Counted from the stretch's first letter, positions 1 to 5,962 are shown. The stretch is DNA of 8,525 bases from Desulfobacterales bacterium (GCA_030613225.1 JAUWMJ010000104.1:1-8525); one strand, 5' to 3'. The notes: a model not told the origin generated them from the letters alone. A program made the numbers and translations.

Positions 1-33
1 ACTTTAGTCACTTTAGCTCACTTTAGTCACTTT
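1..33. repeat. CTTTAG-type tandem repeat arm overlapping a gene end
   Basis: Units of about 9-10 bp (ACTTTAGTC, ACTTTAGCTC) run from the left edge of the window. Positions 1-26 are identical to 4783-4808, the right arm of the large palindrome after larB. The array covers the stop codon and the last codons of the minus-strand TrpF-like gene. It probably continues to the left, outside the window, so only one arm can be seen. Confidence 0.8.
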
Positions 34-789
34 TTCAGCACGACGCACCTCTTTAACAAAGCGCTTTATTTTCTCGAAATCCTTTTTAAACCTTATCAAA
101 TCCCCGTTTTCATCTTTAGCGTTAGTTGCTGTGCAACTATCAACACCTGCAGGTCTAACATAAGCAATACCATCAAAAACATTATCAGGTGATATCCCAC
201 CGGCTAAAATTACCGGTATGTTACTCGAGTTAACAAGTTTACGTGCCATATCCCAGTCACAGGTTTTCCCGGTAATTCCTATAAATCCGTTTACAGGTTG
301 CTGGTCAGTAGATACGTTTGATTTTGCTTTTATTAATGTATCAGTAAGAAAAAAATCGCTTGCAGGCTCGAATATTCGAGCCAGTTTAATAGTATTTACA
401 GTTTCCGTCCTGCCTGACTGTGCGATTGGAATAGACCGCATGATTTTGACTTCAGGAAATTTTTCTTTCACATTTTTTTGCAAATGCAACAGGTCTTCAT
501 AGTTTTCATTAGCATTGTTATGATTTGAAAGATCATCACAAAAATGAACAATATCCGGTCTGTAATAATCGAGTACTTTAAATATTATTTCCGGTTTTTT
601 AAACAATGGTATCAAACTGCTTTTGGAATTCGTCTCTTTTATATTTTCTATTGTTTCCTTAATTACCGGAACTTTCCAGTTATCTTCAGAAACAATAACA
701 CTGCCTATATGATCTACACCAAGTTCGATAAGCTGTTTTGCCTCGGCAGGTGTCTGCACTTCATAAATCTGTGTAATTATATTTTCCAT
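13..789 (-). CDS. TrpF-like (phosphoribosylanthranilate isomerase fold) protein, catalytic Cys missing
   Basis: This 258-residue protein looks like a diverged member of the TrpF (beta/alpha)8-barrel family. Family landmarks in order are a first strand and helix (ITQIYEV... ELGVDHIGSVI, about residues 4-32), FLTDT (147-151) matching the LLD segment with the catalytic Asp, GITGKTCDWD (171-180) matching GGTGxxFDW, LAGGISPDNV (195-204), and GVDSCTAT (215-222) where TrpF has GVDxSSGVE. The normal KICG of strand 1, holding the catalytic Cys, is replaced by TQIYE, so ordinary isomerase activity is doubtful. It is longer than typical TrpF (about 200-210 residues), with extra sequence around 84-112. 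The ATG at 789 is chosen because AGG lies a few bases upstream; an ATG at 807 would add six residues but has no visible ribosome binding site. The C-terminus (KVTKVS) is encoded by repeat DNA. No other trp gene is nearby. Function is unknown; the fold assignment is fairly secure. Confidence 0.75.
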   Translation of the reverse strand: MENIITQIYEVQTPAEAKQLIELGVDHIGSVIVSEDNWKVPVIKETIENIKETNSKSSLIPLFKKPEIIFKVLDYYRPDIVHFCDDLSNHNNANENYEDLLHLQKNVKEKFPEVKIMRSIPIAQSGRTETVNTIKLARIFEPASDFFLTDTLIKAKSNVSTDQQPVNGFIGITGKTCDWDMARKLVNSSNIPVILAGGISPDNVFDGIAYVRPAGVDSCTATNAKDENGDLIRFKKDFEKIKRFVKEVRRAEKVTKVS

Positions 790-826
790 TTCTACCTGAA
801 ACCGCATTCAGTAAATAAGAATTCAG

Positions 827-855
827 TTGACATTTTGCGCTGTCTCTAACATATT
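827..855 (+). promoter_or_regulatory. Candidate sigma70-type promoter upstream of guaA
   Basis: A perfect TTGACA (827-832) is followed after 17 bp by CATATT (850-855), which matches TATAAT at four of six positions. It points toward guaA but lies over 430 bp upstream of its start, so the transcript would carry the whole repeat region in its leader. It could equally be a chance match in AT-rich DNA. Confidence 0.35.
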
Positions 856-909
856 CAGCCTGTTTTAACAAACCGTTTTGAAAATCTTTTGTAATTACTC
901 AGGTTGTGA

Positions 910-935
910 GGTTCAGGGTTCACAGTTCACGGTTG
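910..935. repeat. GTTCAC-type repeat, left arm
   Basis: The units GGTTCAG, GGTTCAC, AGTTCAC and GGTTG lie in tandem here. The reverse-complement type (ACCGTGAACCC) recurs at 1235-1254, so the two flank the ATTGAAG palindrome as a wide outer inverted pair. The same unit builds the palindrome at 7421-7509. Confidence 0.65.
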
Positions 936-1040
936 GGTGTATCCTGAATGACATGATGAGCTCAGGCAACTCATAGTTTATCAGTTTAACAGCTATCAAC
1001 TCATCTGTTTAACCCTAACCCGGATAAACCGGAACCTAAT

Positions 1041-1161
1041 TGACTATTGATTATTGAAGATTGAATATTTGTGGATGTCGCTTCGCTCTGTCATTTTTTT
1101 AAAATTGATCCGCCGGAAGCGGACCTTAAATAGTCAATCTTCAATCGACAATCTTCAATCA
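1041..1161. repeat. Palindromic element with ATTGAAGATTGA arms
   Basis: The left arm (1041-1070) and right arm (1129-1160) are inverted copies. Nearest the centre, ATTGAAGATTGA followed by TATTT pairs with its complement with a single mismatch; the outer part is less regular. The interior (1071-1128) contains GTGGATGTCGC, TCGCTTCGCTC, a run of seven Ts followed by AAAA, and a clean small hairpin TCCGC-cggaa-GCGGA (1109-1123). The core resembles that of the element at 4691-4826 although the arms differ. It is non-coding and no transposase is visible. Confidence 0.75.
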
Positions 1162-1196
1162 TTTGGAGACGGTGAAAATATTTCAATCCAATTTTT

Positions 1197-1227
1197 TTGA
1201 CACCAAATGCAAAAAAATAACTTTTAA
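1197..1227 (+). promoter_or_regulatory. Second candidate promoter close to guaA
   Basis: A perfect -35-like TTGACA (1197-1202) lies 86 bp before the guaA start. The matching -10 is poor: TAACTT (1218-1223, spacing 15) or TTTTAA (1222-1227, spacing 19). It sits closer to guaA than the 827 candidate but is weaker overall. Confidence 0.25.
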
Positions 1228-1234
1228 GGTACTA

Positions 1235-1254
1235 AACCGTGAACCCTGGAACTT
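1235..1254. repeat. GTTCAC-type repeat, right (inverted) arm
   Basis: AACCGTGAACCCTGGAAC is the inverse of the units at 910-935. It ends about 35 bp before the guaA start codon and so lies within the probable guaA leader. Confidence 0.5.
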
Positions 1255-1278
1255 TAAACTGGGTAGTTACATTTTTTT

Positions 1279-1283
1279 AAGGA
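1279..1283 (+). promoter_or_regulatory. guaA ribosome binding site
   Basis: AAGGA lies five bases before the ATG at 1289. Together with the family's usual N-terminus (ILIIDFGSQY), this fixes the guaA start and rules out the longer TTG-initiated reading. Confidence 0.7.
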
Positions 1284-1288
1284 TAACT

Positions 1289-2818
1289 ATGATTTTAATC
1301 ATTGACTTTGGATCGCAATATAACCAGCTCATTTCACGCCGTGTGCGAGAATTCCATGTTTACTGTCAGATTGAACCTCCTGATATTACAATAGATTACA
1401 TTAAATCGCTTAATCCTGAAGGTATTATACTATCAGGAGGCCCATCAAGTATTTATGAAAAACAAAGCCCGAAAATAGATACAGAAATATTTAATATGAA
1501 AATTCCCATACTCGGAATCTGCTACGGCATGCAGTTTATGATAGGTTCCATGGGTGGAATTGTTAAAAGGGCTGAAAAACGTGAGTATGGCTTTGCAGAA
1601 TTTAATATTAAATATAGGGGAGATCTTTTTACCAAGGTCAATACACCGGCAAAGTGCTGGATGAGCCATGGTGATTCAATTGAAAAATTGCCCGGCAGTT
1701 TCAAAATAACGGCTTCCACTTTAAACACTAAAGTTGCTGCAATTGAACATAAGAAAAAAAAGCTTTATGGTCTGCAATTCCATCCCGAAGTTGAACACAC
1801 TACTCAGGGTAAAACAATTATTCGAAATTTTCTTTTTGAAATATGCGGATGCAAGCGCTCCTGGACCATGAAATCTTTTGCAAGGGATGCTGTTTCTCAA
1901 ATAAAGGAAACTGTAAAGGATAAAAAGGTTATACTCGGCTTAAGTGGCGGTGTTGATTCCTCTGTCACAGCCTTGCTCCTTCATCGTGCTGTCGGGAAAA
2001 ACCTTACCTGTATATTTGTAGATAACGGTTTGCTTAGAAAGAATGAAGCAGACAAACTGAAAAAGACTTTAAAACAGAATCTTCAAATTAACATCAGGTT
2101 TGTAAGCGCAAAAAATAAATTTTTAAAACCACTTGCGAATATCATCGACCCGGAAAAAAAGCGCAAGATTATCGGGAAAATCTTTATGGAGGTTTTTGAA
2201 GCCGAGGCAAAAAAAATAAAAAATGCTGAATTTTTAGCTCAGGGAACACTATACCCCGATGTTATTGAATCAATATCTGCTTTTGGCGGTCCTACTTCTG
2301 TAATAAAATCCCACCATAACGTAGGTGGTCTTCCACGAAAAATGAAATTGAAACTTGTGGAACCTTTAAAATACCTGTTTAAGGATGAAGTACGCCTTCT
2401 GGGCAGCGAACTCGGTCTTGACGAAGAATTGATCCGGCGCCAGCCTTTTCCGGGGCCTGGCCTTGCAATCAGAATTGTTGGAAAAGTTACAAAAAAACAT
2501 CTTTCTATTTTGCGCGATGTAGATGATCTCCTGCTTGACGAAATAAAGAAGGCCGGCTATTACAATAAATTATGGCAATCATTTGCTGTCCTTTTGCCCC
2601 TTAAAAGCGTTGGTGTAATGGGAGACATGCGAACCTATGAAAACATCGTGGCGATCAGGGCTGTTACCAGTAAAGATGCAATGACGGCAGATTGGGCAAG
2701 GTTGCCTCACAAATTTCTCAGCAGGATATCAAACAGGATAATAAATGAGGTAAATGGTGTAAACAGGGTAGTTTATGATATCAGTTCAAAACCGCCCAGT
2801 ACAATAGAATGGGAATAG
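1289..2818 (+). CDS. guaA: GMP synthase (glutamine-hydrolysing)
   Basis: GuaA converts XMP to GMP in the cytoplasm using ATP and glutamine, the last step of de novo guanine nucleotide synthesis. The 509-residue protein has the full two-part layout. The class I glutamine amidotransferase domain spans about 1-190, with the nucleophile in GICYGMQ (C78) and the rest of the triad in FHPEV (H165, E167). The ATP pyrophosphatase domain has its PP-loop LSGGVDSS at 218-225 and FVDNGLLR just after. The dimerisation domain carries RQPFPGPGLAIR and ends in the canonical SSKPPSTIEWE. Length is normal and no key residue is missing. guaB is not adjacent. The coiled-coil gene starts six bases after the stop, so the two are probably co-transcribed. 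Confidence 0.98.
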   Translation: MILIIDFGSQYNQLISRRVREFHVYCQIEPPDITIDYIKSLNPEGIILSGGPSSIYEKQSPKIDTEIFNMKIPILGICYGMQFMIGSMGGIVKRAEKREYGFAEFNIKYRGDLFTKVNTPAKCWMSHGDSIEKLPGSFKITASTLNTKVAAIEHKKKKLYGLQFHPEVEHTTQGKTIIRNFLFEICGCKRSWTMKSFARDAVSQIKETVKDKKVILGLSGGVDSSVTALLLHRAVGKNLTCIFVDNGLLRKNEADKLKKTLKQNLQINIRFVSAKNKFLKPLANIIDPEKKRKIIGKIFMEVFEAEAKKIKNAEFLAQGTLYPDVIESISAFGGPTSVIKSHHNVGGLPRKMKLKLVEPLKYLFKDEVRLLGSELGLDEELIRRQPFPGPGLAIRIVGKVTKKHLSILRDVDDLLLDEIKKAGYYNKLWQSFAVLLPLKSVGVMGDMRTYENIVAIRAVTSKDAMTADWARLPHKFLSRISNRIINEVNGVNRVVYDISSKPPSTIEWE

Positions 2819-2824
2819 TTAAAA

Positions 2825-3649
2825 ATGTCAGAAGAAAGATCTAAAGAATTTCAAATCCGTATTGATGAAGAAAGCCCTGATGCTGTTTTTCAGGATGAAA
2901 TTAAAAATCTTCGTCTTGAAAAATTAAGCAAACGTGTCACAATCATCGCCATTTTAATACCTTGTTTTATATGCATTCTTCTTCTTTTGGTCTATTTTGA
3001 CTTGCGAAACAAGGTCACTGCCAATCAAAGCACTGGTACAATGAATATCCAAAGCATGTCAAAGGATTTTAATACAAGACTAAACAAGCTTTCATCACAA
3101 CTTTCAGAAATCGAAGAGTCACTTGCCTCAAATATTTCCTCTTATGAAAAAAAATTATCATCATTGAAATTCAGAATTTACAGGGCGGAAAACAAGAATA
3201 AAAAAATAGTCTCTTCTAAAGCAGATAAGAAAGATCAGGATATTCTGAAAAAAGAAATAAATAATTTTTCAACAAAATTAGATAGCCTTGACATTATTTT
3301 TTCCGGGAAGATGACAGGGCTAACCGCTGAACAAAATGCCATAAAAAAGGATCTTGTCAATTTAAGTGCCGATATTTCAAGCCTTTCCTCTCAAAAAAAA
3401 ATAAATCGAATATTTCTTGATAATCAATTAAAAAAGCAAGAGGAAAATCAACAGCAAGAGTTAAATCAGACAAAAAAAGAGCTCGAAAAAAAGTTACTCT
3501 TAATGCAAAAACAGTTAAAAGAATTTGATAAAAGACTGAATTTATCCGGGAAAAAATTTCAAAACTCATCAAAGCCCGTTTCTCCTGTAAAACCACCAGT
3601 TAAAAACACCCCGGAAAAACCCGGAAAAATTATTGAAAAGGATCTATGA
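2825..3649 (+). CDS. Membrane-anchored coiled-coil protein, function unknown
   Basis: I do not recognise a named family for this 274-residue protein. The sequence shows a charged N-terminal segment (1-37), one hydrophobic span (about 38-59, VTIIAILIPCFICILLLLVY), a long region rich in Lys, Glu, Gln, Leu and Ser with coiled-coil character (about 72-242), and a Pro/Lys-rich tail (about 247-270). A basic stretch before the span (KLSKR) fits a cytoplasmic N-terminus with the coiled coil outside the membrane, in the periplasm of a Gram-negative cell; this topology is inferred. The start lies six bases after the guaA stop, with a weak GGGA about ten bases upstream inside the end of guaA, so translation is probably coupled. 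No catalytic motif is visible. A structural or scaffolding role in the envelope is possible but not shown. Confidence 0.8.
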   Translation: MSEERSKEFQIRIDEESPDAVFQDEIKNLRLEKLSKRVTIIAILIPCFICILLLLVYFDLRNKVTANQSTGTMNIQSMSKDFNTRLNKLSSQLSEIEESLASNISSYEKKLSSLKFRIYRAENKNKKIVSSKADKKDQDILKKEINNFSTKLDSLDIIFSGKMTGLTAEQNAIKKDLVNLSADISSLSSQKKINRIFLDNQLKKQEENQQQELNQTKKELEKKLLLMQKQLKEFDKRLNLSGKKFQNSSKPVSPVKPPVKNTPEKPGKIIEKDL

Positions 3650-3654
3650 TAGAA

Positions 3655-3845
3655 TCGCTTCGCTCAATGACCGCTTTGCTTGAGGAGCACTACGTTTGAA
3701 GATCGCTCCCTGGCGCGGCGTAGCCAAAGGCGAAGACGGGTCGCTTGAGGCAAAAACTCAAGGCCGAAAAGGCCACTCTTTAAAGCCCGAAGGGCTGCTC
3801 TTCAAGCCACGCATTGGCGCTCCTCAAAGCCCGAAGGGCTGCTCC
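3655..3845. repeat. GC-rich multi-hairpin repeat cluster before larB
   Basis: This block is clearly richer in G and C than the genes around it and is packed with short self-complementary pieces. Two identical 19-bp copies of AAAGCCCGAAGGGCTGCTC (3782-3800, 3826-3844) each contain the hairpin AGCCC-gaa-GGGCT. Others are GGCC-gaaaa-GGCC (around 3762-3774), CTTGAG/CTCAAG (3744-3749 with 3757-3762) and GGAGC/GCTCC (3684-3688 with 3705-3709). A longer-range pair, TTGAGGAGC (3680-3688) with GCTCCTCAA (3819-3827), could close the whole block. GCTTGAGG occurs twice (3678, 3743). TCGCTTCGCTC (3655-3665) also occurs at 1078-1088. A 63-codon open frame across it (3696-3887) only translates the repeats and is not a gene. 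Confidence 0.75.
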
Positions 3846-3864
3846 ATAAAGCCTATACATTACT

Positions 3865-4614
3865 ATGAACTCAGAATCTTTACATAGACTCCTTCATTTA
3901 GTTGCCACAGGCAAGACATCTGTTGATGATGCAGCCAAATCTCTCCGGCATATTTCATTTGAAAACATTAACTTTGCTCAAATAGATCACAACAGATCTC
4001 TTCGTAAAGGTTTTCCTGAAGTCATCTTCGGCCAGGGAAAGACAGCAGAACAAATTATCATAATAATTGAAAAGATACTTAAGCAGGAAAACATTGTTCT
4101 TGTTACCAGGGTCAGCCGGAATAAGGCGACTAAAATCAAATCACACTTTCCTGATATCGAGTATCATGAAGATGCCAGAATGATCGTTTTTAAGAAAAAC
4201 AAAATTCCGATGCAGGGAAAGGGGAAAATTCTAATACTATCAGCAGGAACATCTGATATTCCAGTTGCAAAAGAGGCATACCTGACTGCAGAAAATATGG
4301 GAAACCAGGTAGAAGCTGTTTTCGATGTGGGAGTGGCCGGTATTCACAGACTTTTTAATTATCAAAAGAAGATCAACGATGCTTCTGTTCTTATTGTTGT
4401 TGCAGGAATGGAAGGAGCCCTTCCCAGCGTAGTTGCAGGAATGGTATCGAAACCGGTTATAGCTGTCCCAACCAGTGTCGGTTATGGAGTCAGTCTCGGA
4501 GGGTTAACTGCCTTGTTCGCAATGTTAAATAGTTGCAGTTCAAATGTTGCTGTAGTTAATATTGATAATGGGTTTGGTGCAGGATATTTTGCATCGTCAA
4601 TAAACCGGACATAA
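3865..4614 (+). CDS. larB: LarB, nickel-pincer cofactor synthesis (NaAD carboxylase/hydrolase)
   Basis: LarB carboxylates and hydrolyses nicotinic acid adenine dinucleotide, the first step of making the nickel-pincer nucleotide used by lactate racemase and related enzymes. The 249-residue protein has the family's N-terminal part with GFPEVIFGQGKT (49-60) and a PurE-like C-terminal domain: LSAGTSDIPVAKEA (125-138), FDVGVAGIHRL (153-163), VVAGMEGALPSVVAGM (178-193), AVPTSVGYG (200-208) and LNSC (221-224). The Cys in LNSC (C224) corresponds to the one reported to bond covalently with the pyridinium intermediate in the characterised enzyme. Length is typical. The ATG at 3865 is the first usable start after an in-frame stop at 3847-3849; no Shine-Dalgarno sequence is visible and the hairpin cluster ends only about 20 bases upstream. 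No larC or larE is in the window, so those partners must be elsewhere or absent. Confidence 0.93.
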   Translation: MNSESLHRLLHLVATGKTSVDDAAKSLRHISFENINFAQIDHNRSLRKGFPEVIFGQGKTAEQIIIIIEKILKQENIVLVTRVSRNKATKIKSHFPDIEYHEDARMIVFKKNKIPMQGKGKILILSAGTSDIPVAKEAYLTAENMGNQVEAVFDVGVAGIHRLFNYQKKINDASVLIVVAGMEGALPSVVAGMVSKPVIAVPTSVGYGVSLGGLTALFAMLNSCSSNVAVVNIDNGFGAGYFASSINRT

Positions 4615-4690
4615 AGGTAAATCCATTCAATTTTTAAACCACGTCCTTTGTCCTTTGAGCGTGATCATAGATAATTGTGTAAATAAGAGT

Positions 4691-4826
4691 ATCTAAAGTG
4701 ATCTAAAGTGCCTAAAATGCCTAAAGTTGTGGTGTCGCCCTGCTTCATCTTTTTTTAAAAATAAAATAGACAGAATTCCTTAACTTTAGTCACTTTAGCT
4801 CACTTTAGACACTTTAGTCACTTTAA
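4691..4826. repeat. Large palindrome of CTAAAGTG / CACTTTAG units
   Basis: The left arm (4691-4728) has four units: ATCTAAAGTG, ATCTAAAGTG, CCTAAAATG, CCTAAAGTT. The right arm (4780-4826) has inverse units (ACTTTAGTC, ACTTTAGCTC, ACTTTAGAC, ACTTTAGTC). The arms pair unit by unit with few mismatches. The centre (4729-4779) holds GTGGTGTCGC, a run of Ts and AAAA, closely resembling the centre of the 1041-1161 element. The first 26 bp of the right arm (4783-4808) are identical to 1-26. It might end transcription from either side, but its spread suggests a repeat family. Confidence 0.85.
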
Positions 4827-4861
4827 ACATAGTGACAGCTCCTTTTAATGGTAAATCAATG

Positions 4862-4909
4862 CCACATCTTTCCCCGCTTGACGGGATCGTCGACGGGTGT
4901 GGATTTTTT
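4862..4909 (+). terminator. Terminator-like hairpin after larB
   Basis: CCACA (4862-4866) pairs with TGTGG (4898-4902), enclosing CCCG-cttga-CGGG (4873-4885), and is followed by ATTTTTT (4903-4909). The T-run is on the plus strand, which fits an end for larB transcripts. The interior has two GACGGG copies, so pairing could vary. On the minus strand no T-run follows, so it is less convincing for feoA. Confidence 0.45.
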
Positions 4910-4916
4910 AATTTGC

Positions 4917-5141
4917 CTATTTTAAGTCAACCGTGATGTTGGCGGCTTCTTCAACCCTGAACGATATGTGGCACCCTTTTACTATAAGTTCTAGGGGGTC
5001 TTTCAAAGGAGCATATTTTTCCACATATATTTCAGTACCTTTTAAAATGCCCATTTCAAGTATTCGCCTGCGTAATGCGCTGTTTCCGCCAATACTGTCA
5101 ATTATTGCGGTCTGGCCTTCTTTCATTTCACTTAATAACAT
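4917..5141 (-). CDS. feoA: FeoA family protein (ferrous iron transport accessory)
   Basis: FeoA proteins are small cytoplasmic SH3-like domains that work with the inner-membrane Fe(II) transporter FeoB. This 74-residue protein has the standard pattern: MKEGQTAIIDSIGG (6-19), then RRRILEMGILKGTEIYVEKYAPLKDPLEL, where the LxxMGxxxGxxI signature and the following basic/aromatic strand are clear, and a closing beta segment ending in ANITVDLK. Length is normal for a stand-alone FeoA. An AGGGAG about ten bases upstream supports the ATG at 5141. feoB is not next to it in this window (the gene downstream, larB, is convergent), so it may be an orphan copy. It follows the DUF3786 gene on the same strand after 158 bp and has its own promoter candidate. 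Confidence 0.9.
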   Translation of the reverse strand: MLLSEMKEGQTAIIDSIGGNSALRRRILEMGILKGTEIYVEKYAPLKDPLELIVKGCHISFRVEEAANITVDLK

Positions 5142-5175
5142 CTATAAGTCTCCCTTCTTGAAAATTCAATTTGTT

Positions 5176-5204
5176 TTTATAGAACATTGAAATTAACTAC
5201 ACAA
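5176..5204 (-). promoter_or_regulatory. Candidate feoA promoter
   Basis: Read on the minus strand, TTGTGT (5204-5199) is followed after exactly 17 bp by TATAAA (5181-5176), with the feoA start about 35 bp further on. The -10 is good and the -35 matches TTGACA at three of six. A small dyad, TTGAA-aa-TTCAA (5158-5169), lies between the -10 and the ribosome binding site and could bind a regulator, though it does not resemble a full Fur box. Confidence 0.35.
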
Positions 5205-5299
5205 GCGAGTGTTGTCAACAAGCTGTTACCAAATAGTCAACTGACAACAAGCAAAGGACAGCGTGTAAAATAAAGCACTTAACTCGGATAAACGAAACA

Positions 5300-5920
5300 T
5301 CAGCCTCCCGAAAGGAGGTAATTAGAAACAAGATTTACAAGCCCCCAGATTGCGTCTGCTGCCAGGTGTTTCTCGATGGATCTGTCAAAGAGAATTGAAA
5401 GGTTAGGTTCAAATTCATCATCGCCTCCCCATAACAGGTAATAGAGGGGGATTTTGGGAAAAGGGAGCAGCATATATGCTGCGTCAGCCATATCGAGAGA
5501 TTTTCCGCCAAGACTTTCCGCCGCAGATTTAAACCCTTCAAGATTATTCCCATAAAGGTTCAGGAGGAGAGCTGTTTGAAGCTCATGTGGTCCTTGGAAA
5601 AACTGGGCGTTTTTGAGGTCGCGGACACTTATTATATCCTGGTTCGGGTTATCAGAGGATACGTTAAGCAGATATACCAGCATAATAAGTTCCAGGAAGG
5701 GGTTTTCAATCTTTTCACGTTTGTTAACGTTTAGACGATGAATAGATCGATTTTCCATGTCAAGGAATATGTCTTTATTTAAAAAATGAAGAAGAAGACC
5801 TTCCGGAGGGTAAACATGTGCAAGGGAAAGGTTACATAGCTTGTTAACATTTCTTTTTTTCAGCTTATCCCAGTAATCGGTTGGGACTTTAATTATTTCA
5901 CCGGTCGGTGTTTTTGTCAT
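5300..5920 (-). CDS. DUF3786 domain-containing protein
   Basis: This 206-residue protein resembles the DUF3786 family, found mainly in anaerobes such as sulfate reducers; its biochemical role is not established. Recognisable parts are FFQGPHELQT (107-116), the stretch FKSAAESLGGKSLDMADAAY (130-149), and the most characteristic block PFPKIPLYYLLWGGDDEF (153-170) followed by ILFDRSIEKHLAADAIWGL (176-194). There is no signal peptide or membrane span, so it is probably cytoplasmic. It contains one Cys only, so it lacks an iron-sulfur motif. The ATG at 5920 is chosen; an in-frame TTG at 5932 would add four residues (MKKP), and neither start has a strong ribosome binding site. It follows rlmD by 69 bp on the same strand. 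Family assignment is from pattern memory. Confidence 0.75.
   Translation of the reverse strand: MTKTPTGEIIKVPTDYWDKLKKRNVNKLCNLSLAHVYPPEGLLLHFLNKDIFLDMENRSIHRLNVNKREKIENPFLELIMLVYLLNVSSDNPNQDIISVRDLKNAQFFQGPHELQTALLLNLYGNNLEGFKSAAESLGGKSLDMADAAYMLLPFPKIPLYYLLWGGDDEFEPNLSILFDRSIEKHLAADAIWGLVNLVSNYLLSGG
5304..5318 (-). terminator. Hairpin spanning the last codons of the DUF3786 gene
   Basis: CCTCC-cgaaa-GGAGG forms a perfect five-bp stem directly over the final codons, ending just before the stop at 5300-5302. On the minus strand it is followed by only scattered Ts (GATGTTTCGTTT), so it is a weak terminator candidate at best; it could instead stabilise the mRNA 3' end. Confidence 0.3.
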
Positions 5921-5962
5921 AGGTTTTTTCAAGCTTCAGACCCCGACATTTTGTTAAAATAC

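Larger units (their letters stand above)
790..1288. other. Gene-free intergenic region between divergent genes
   Basis: No convincing gene lies here. The region holds two plus-strand promoter candidates, a GTTCAC-type arm near each end (910-935 and 1235-1254) and an ATTGAAG-type palindrome between them (1041-1161). The section 936-1040 has only loose partial repeats (CAACTCAT, GTTTAAC). An in-frame 42-codon extension upstream of guaA (from a TTG at 1163) translates repeat DNA and has no relation to GuaA, so it is not treated as coding. Confidence 0.75.
4615..4916. other. Convergent intergenic region between larB and feoA
   Basis: No gene is visible in this 302-bp gap. It holds an unremarkable section just after larB (4615-4690), the CTTTAG-type palindrome (4691-4826) and a terminator-like hairpin (4862-4909). 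Both flanking genes point inward, so all of these elements lie downstream of coding sequence. Confidence 0.7.

Noticed and set aside
218..849. Plus-strand open frames opposite the TrpF-like gene
   Set aside because: They lie antisense to a protein with clear family motifs and show no recognisable features of their own.
1163..1288. Longer guaA reading starting at TTG 1163, adding 42 residues
   Set aside because: The extension translates repeat and leader DNA, is unlike any GuaA N-terminus, and the ATG at 1289 has a good AAGGA and the family's normal ILIIDFGSQY start.
3696..3887. 63-codon open frame before larB
   Set aside because: It only translates the hairpin repeats (the KPEG/SPKG pattern recurs because the DNA repeats) and runs into larB in another frame.
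4691..4826. CRISPR-like array
   Set aside because: Units are 9-10 bp with no spacers and are arranged as an inverted pair; there are no cas genes.
5158..5169. Fur-type operator upstream of feoA
   Set aside because: The TTGAA-aa-TTCAA dyad is too short and unlike the Fur consensus GATAATGATAATCATTATC; kept only as a note with the promoter.
5311..5322. Strong Shine-Dalgarno-like AAAGGAGGTAA on the plus strand
   Set aside because: No reading frame starts after it; it is the reverse side of the DUF3786 gene's last codons and part of a hairpin.
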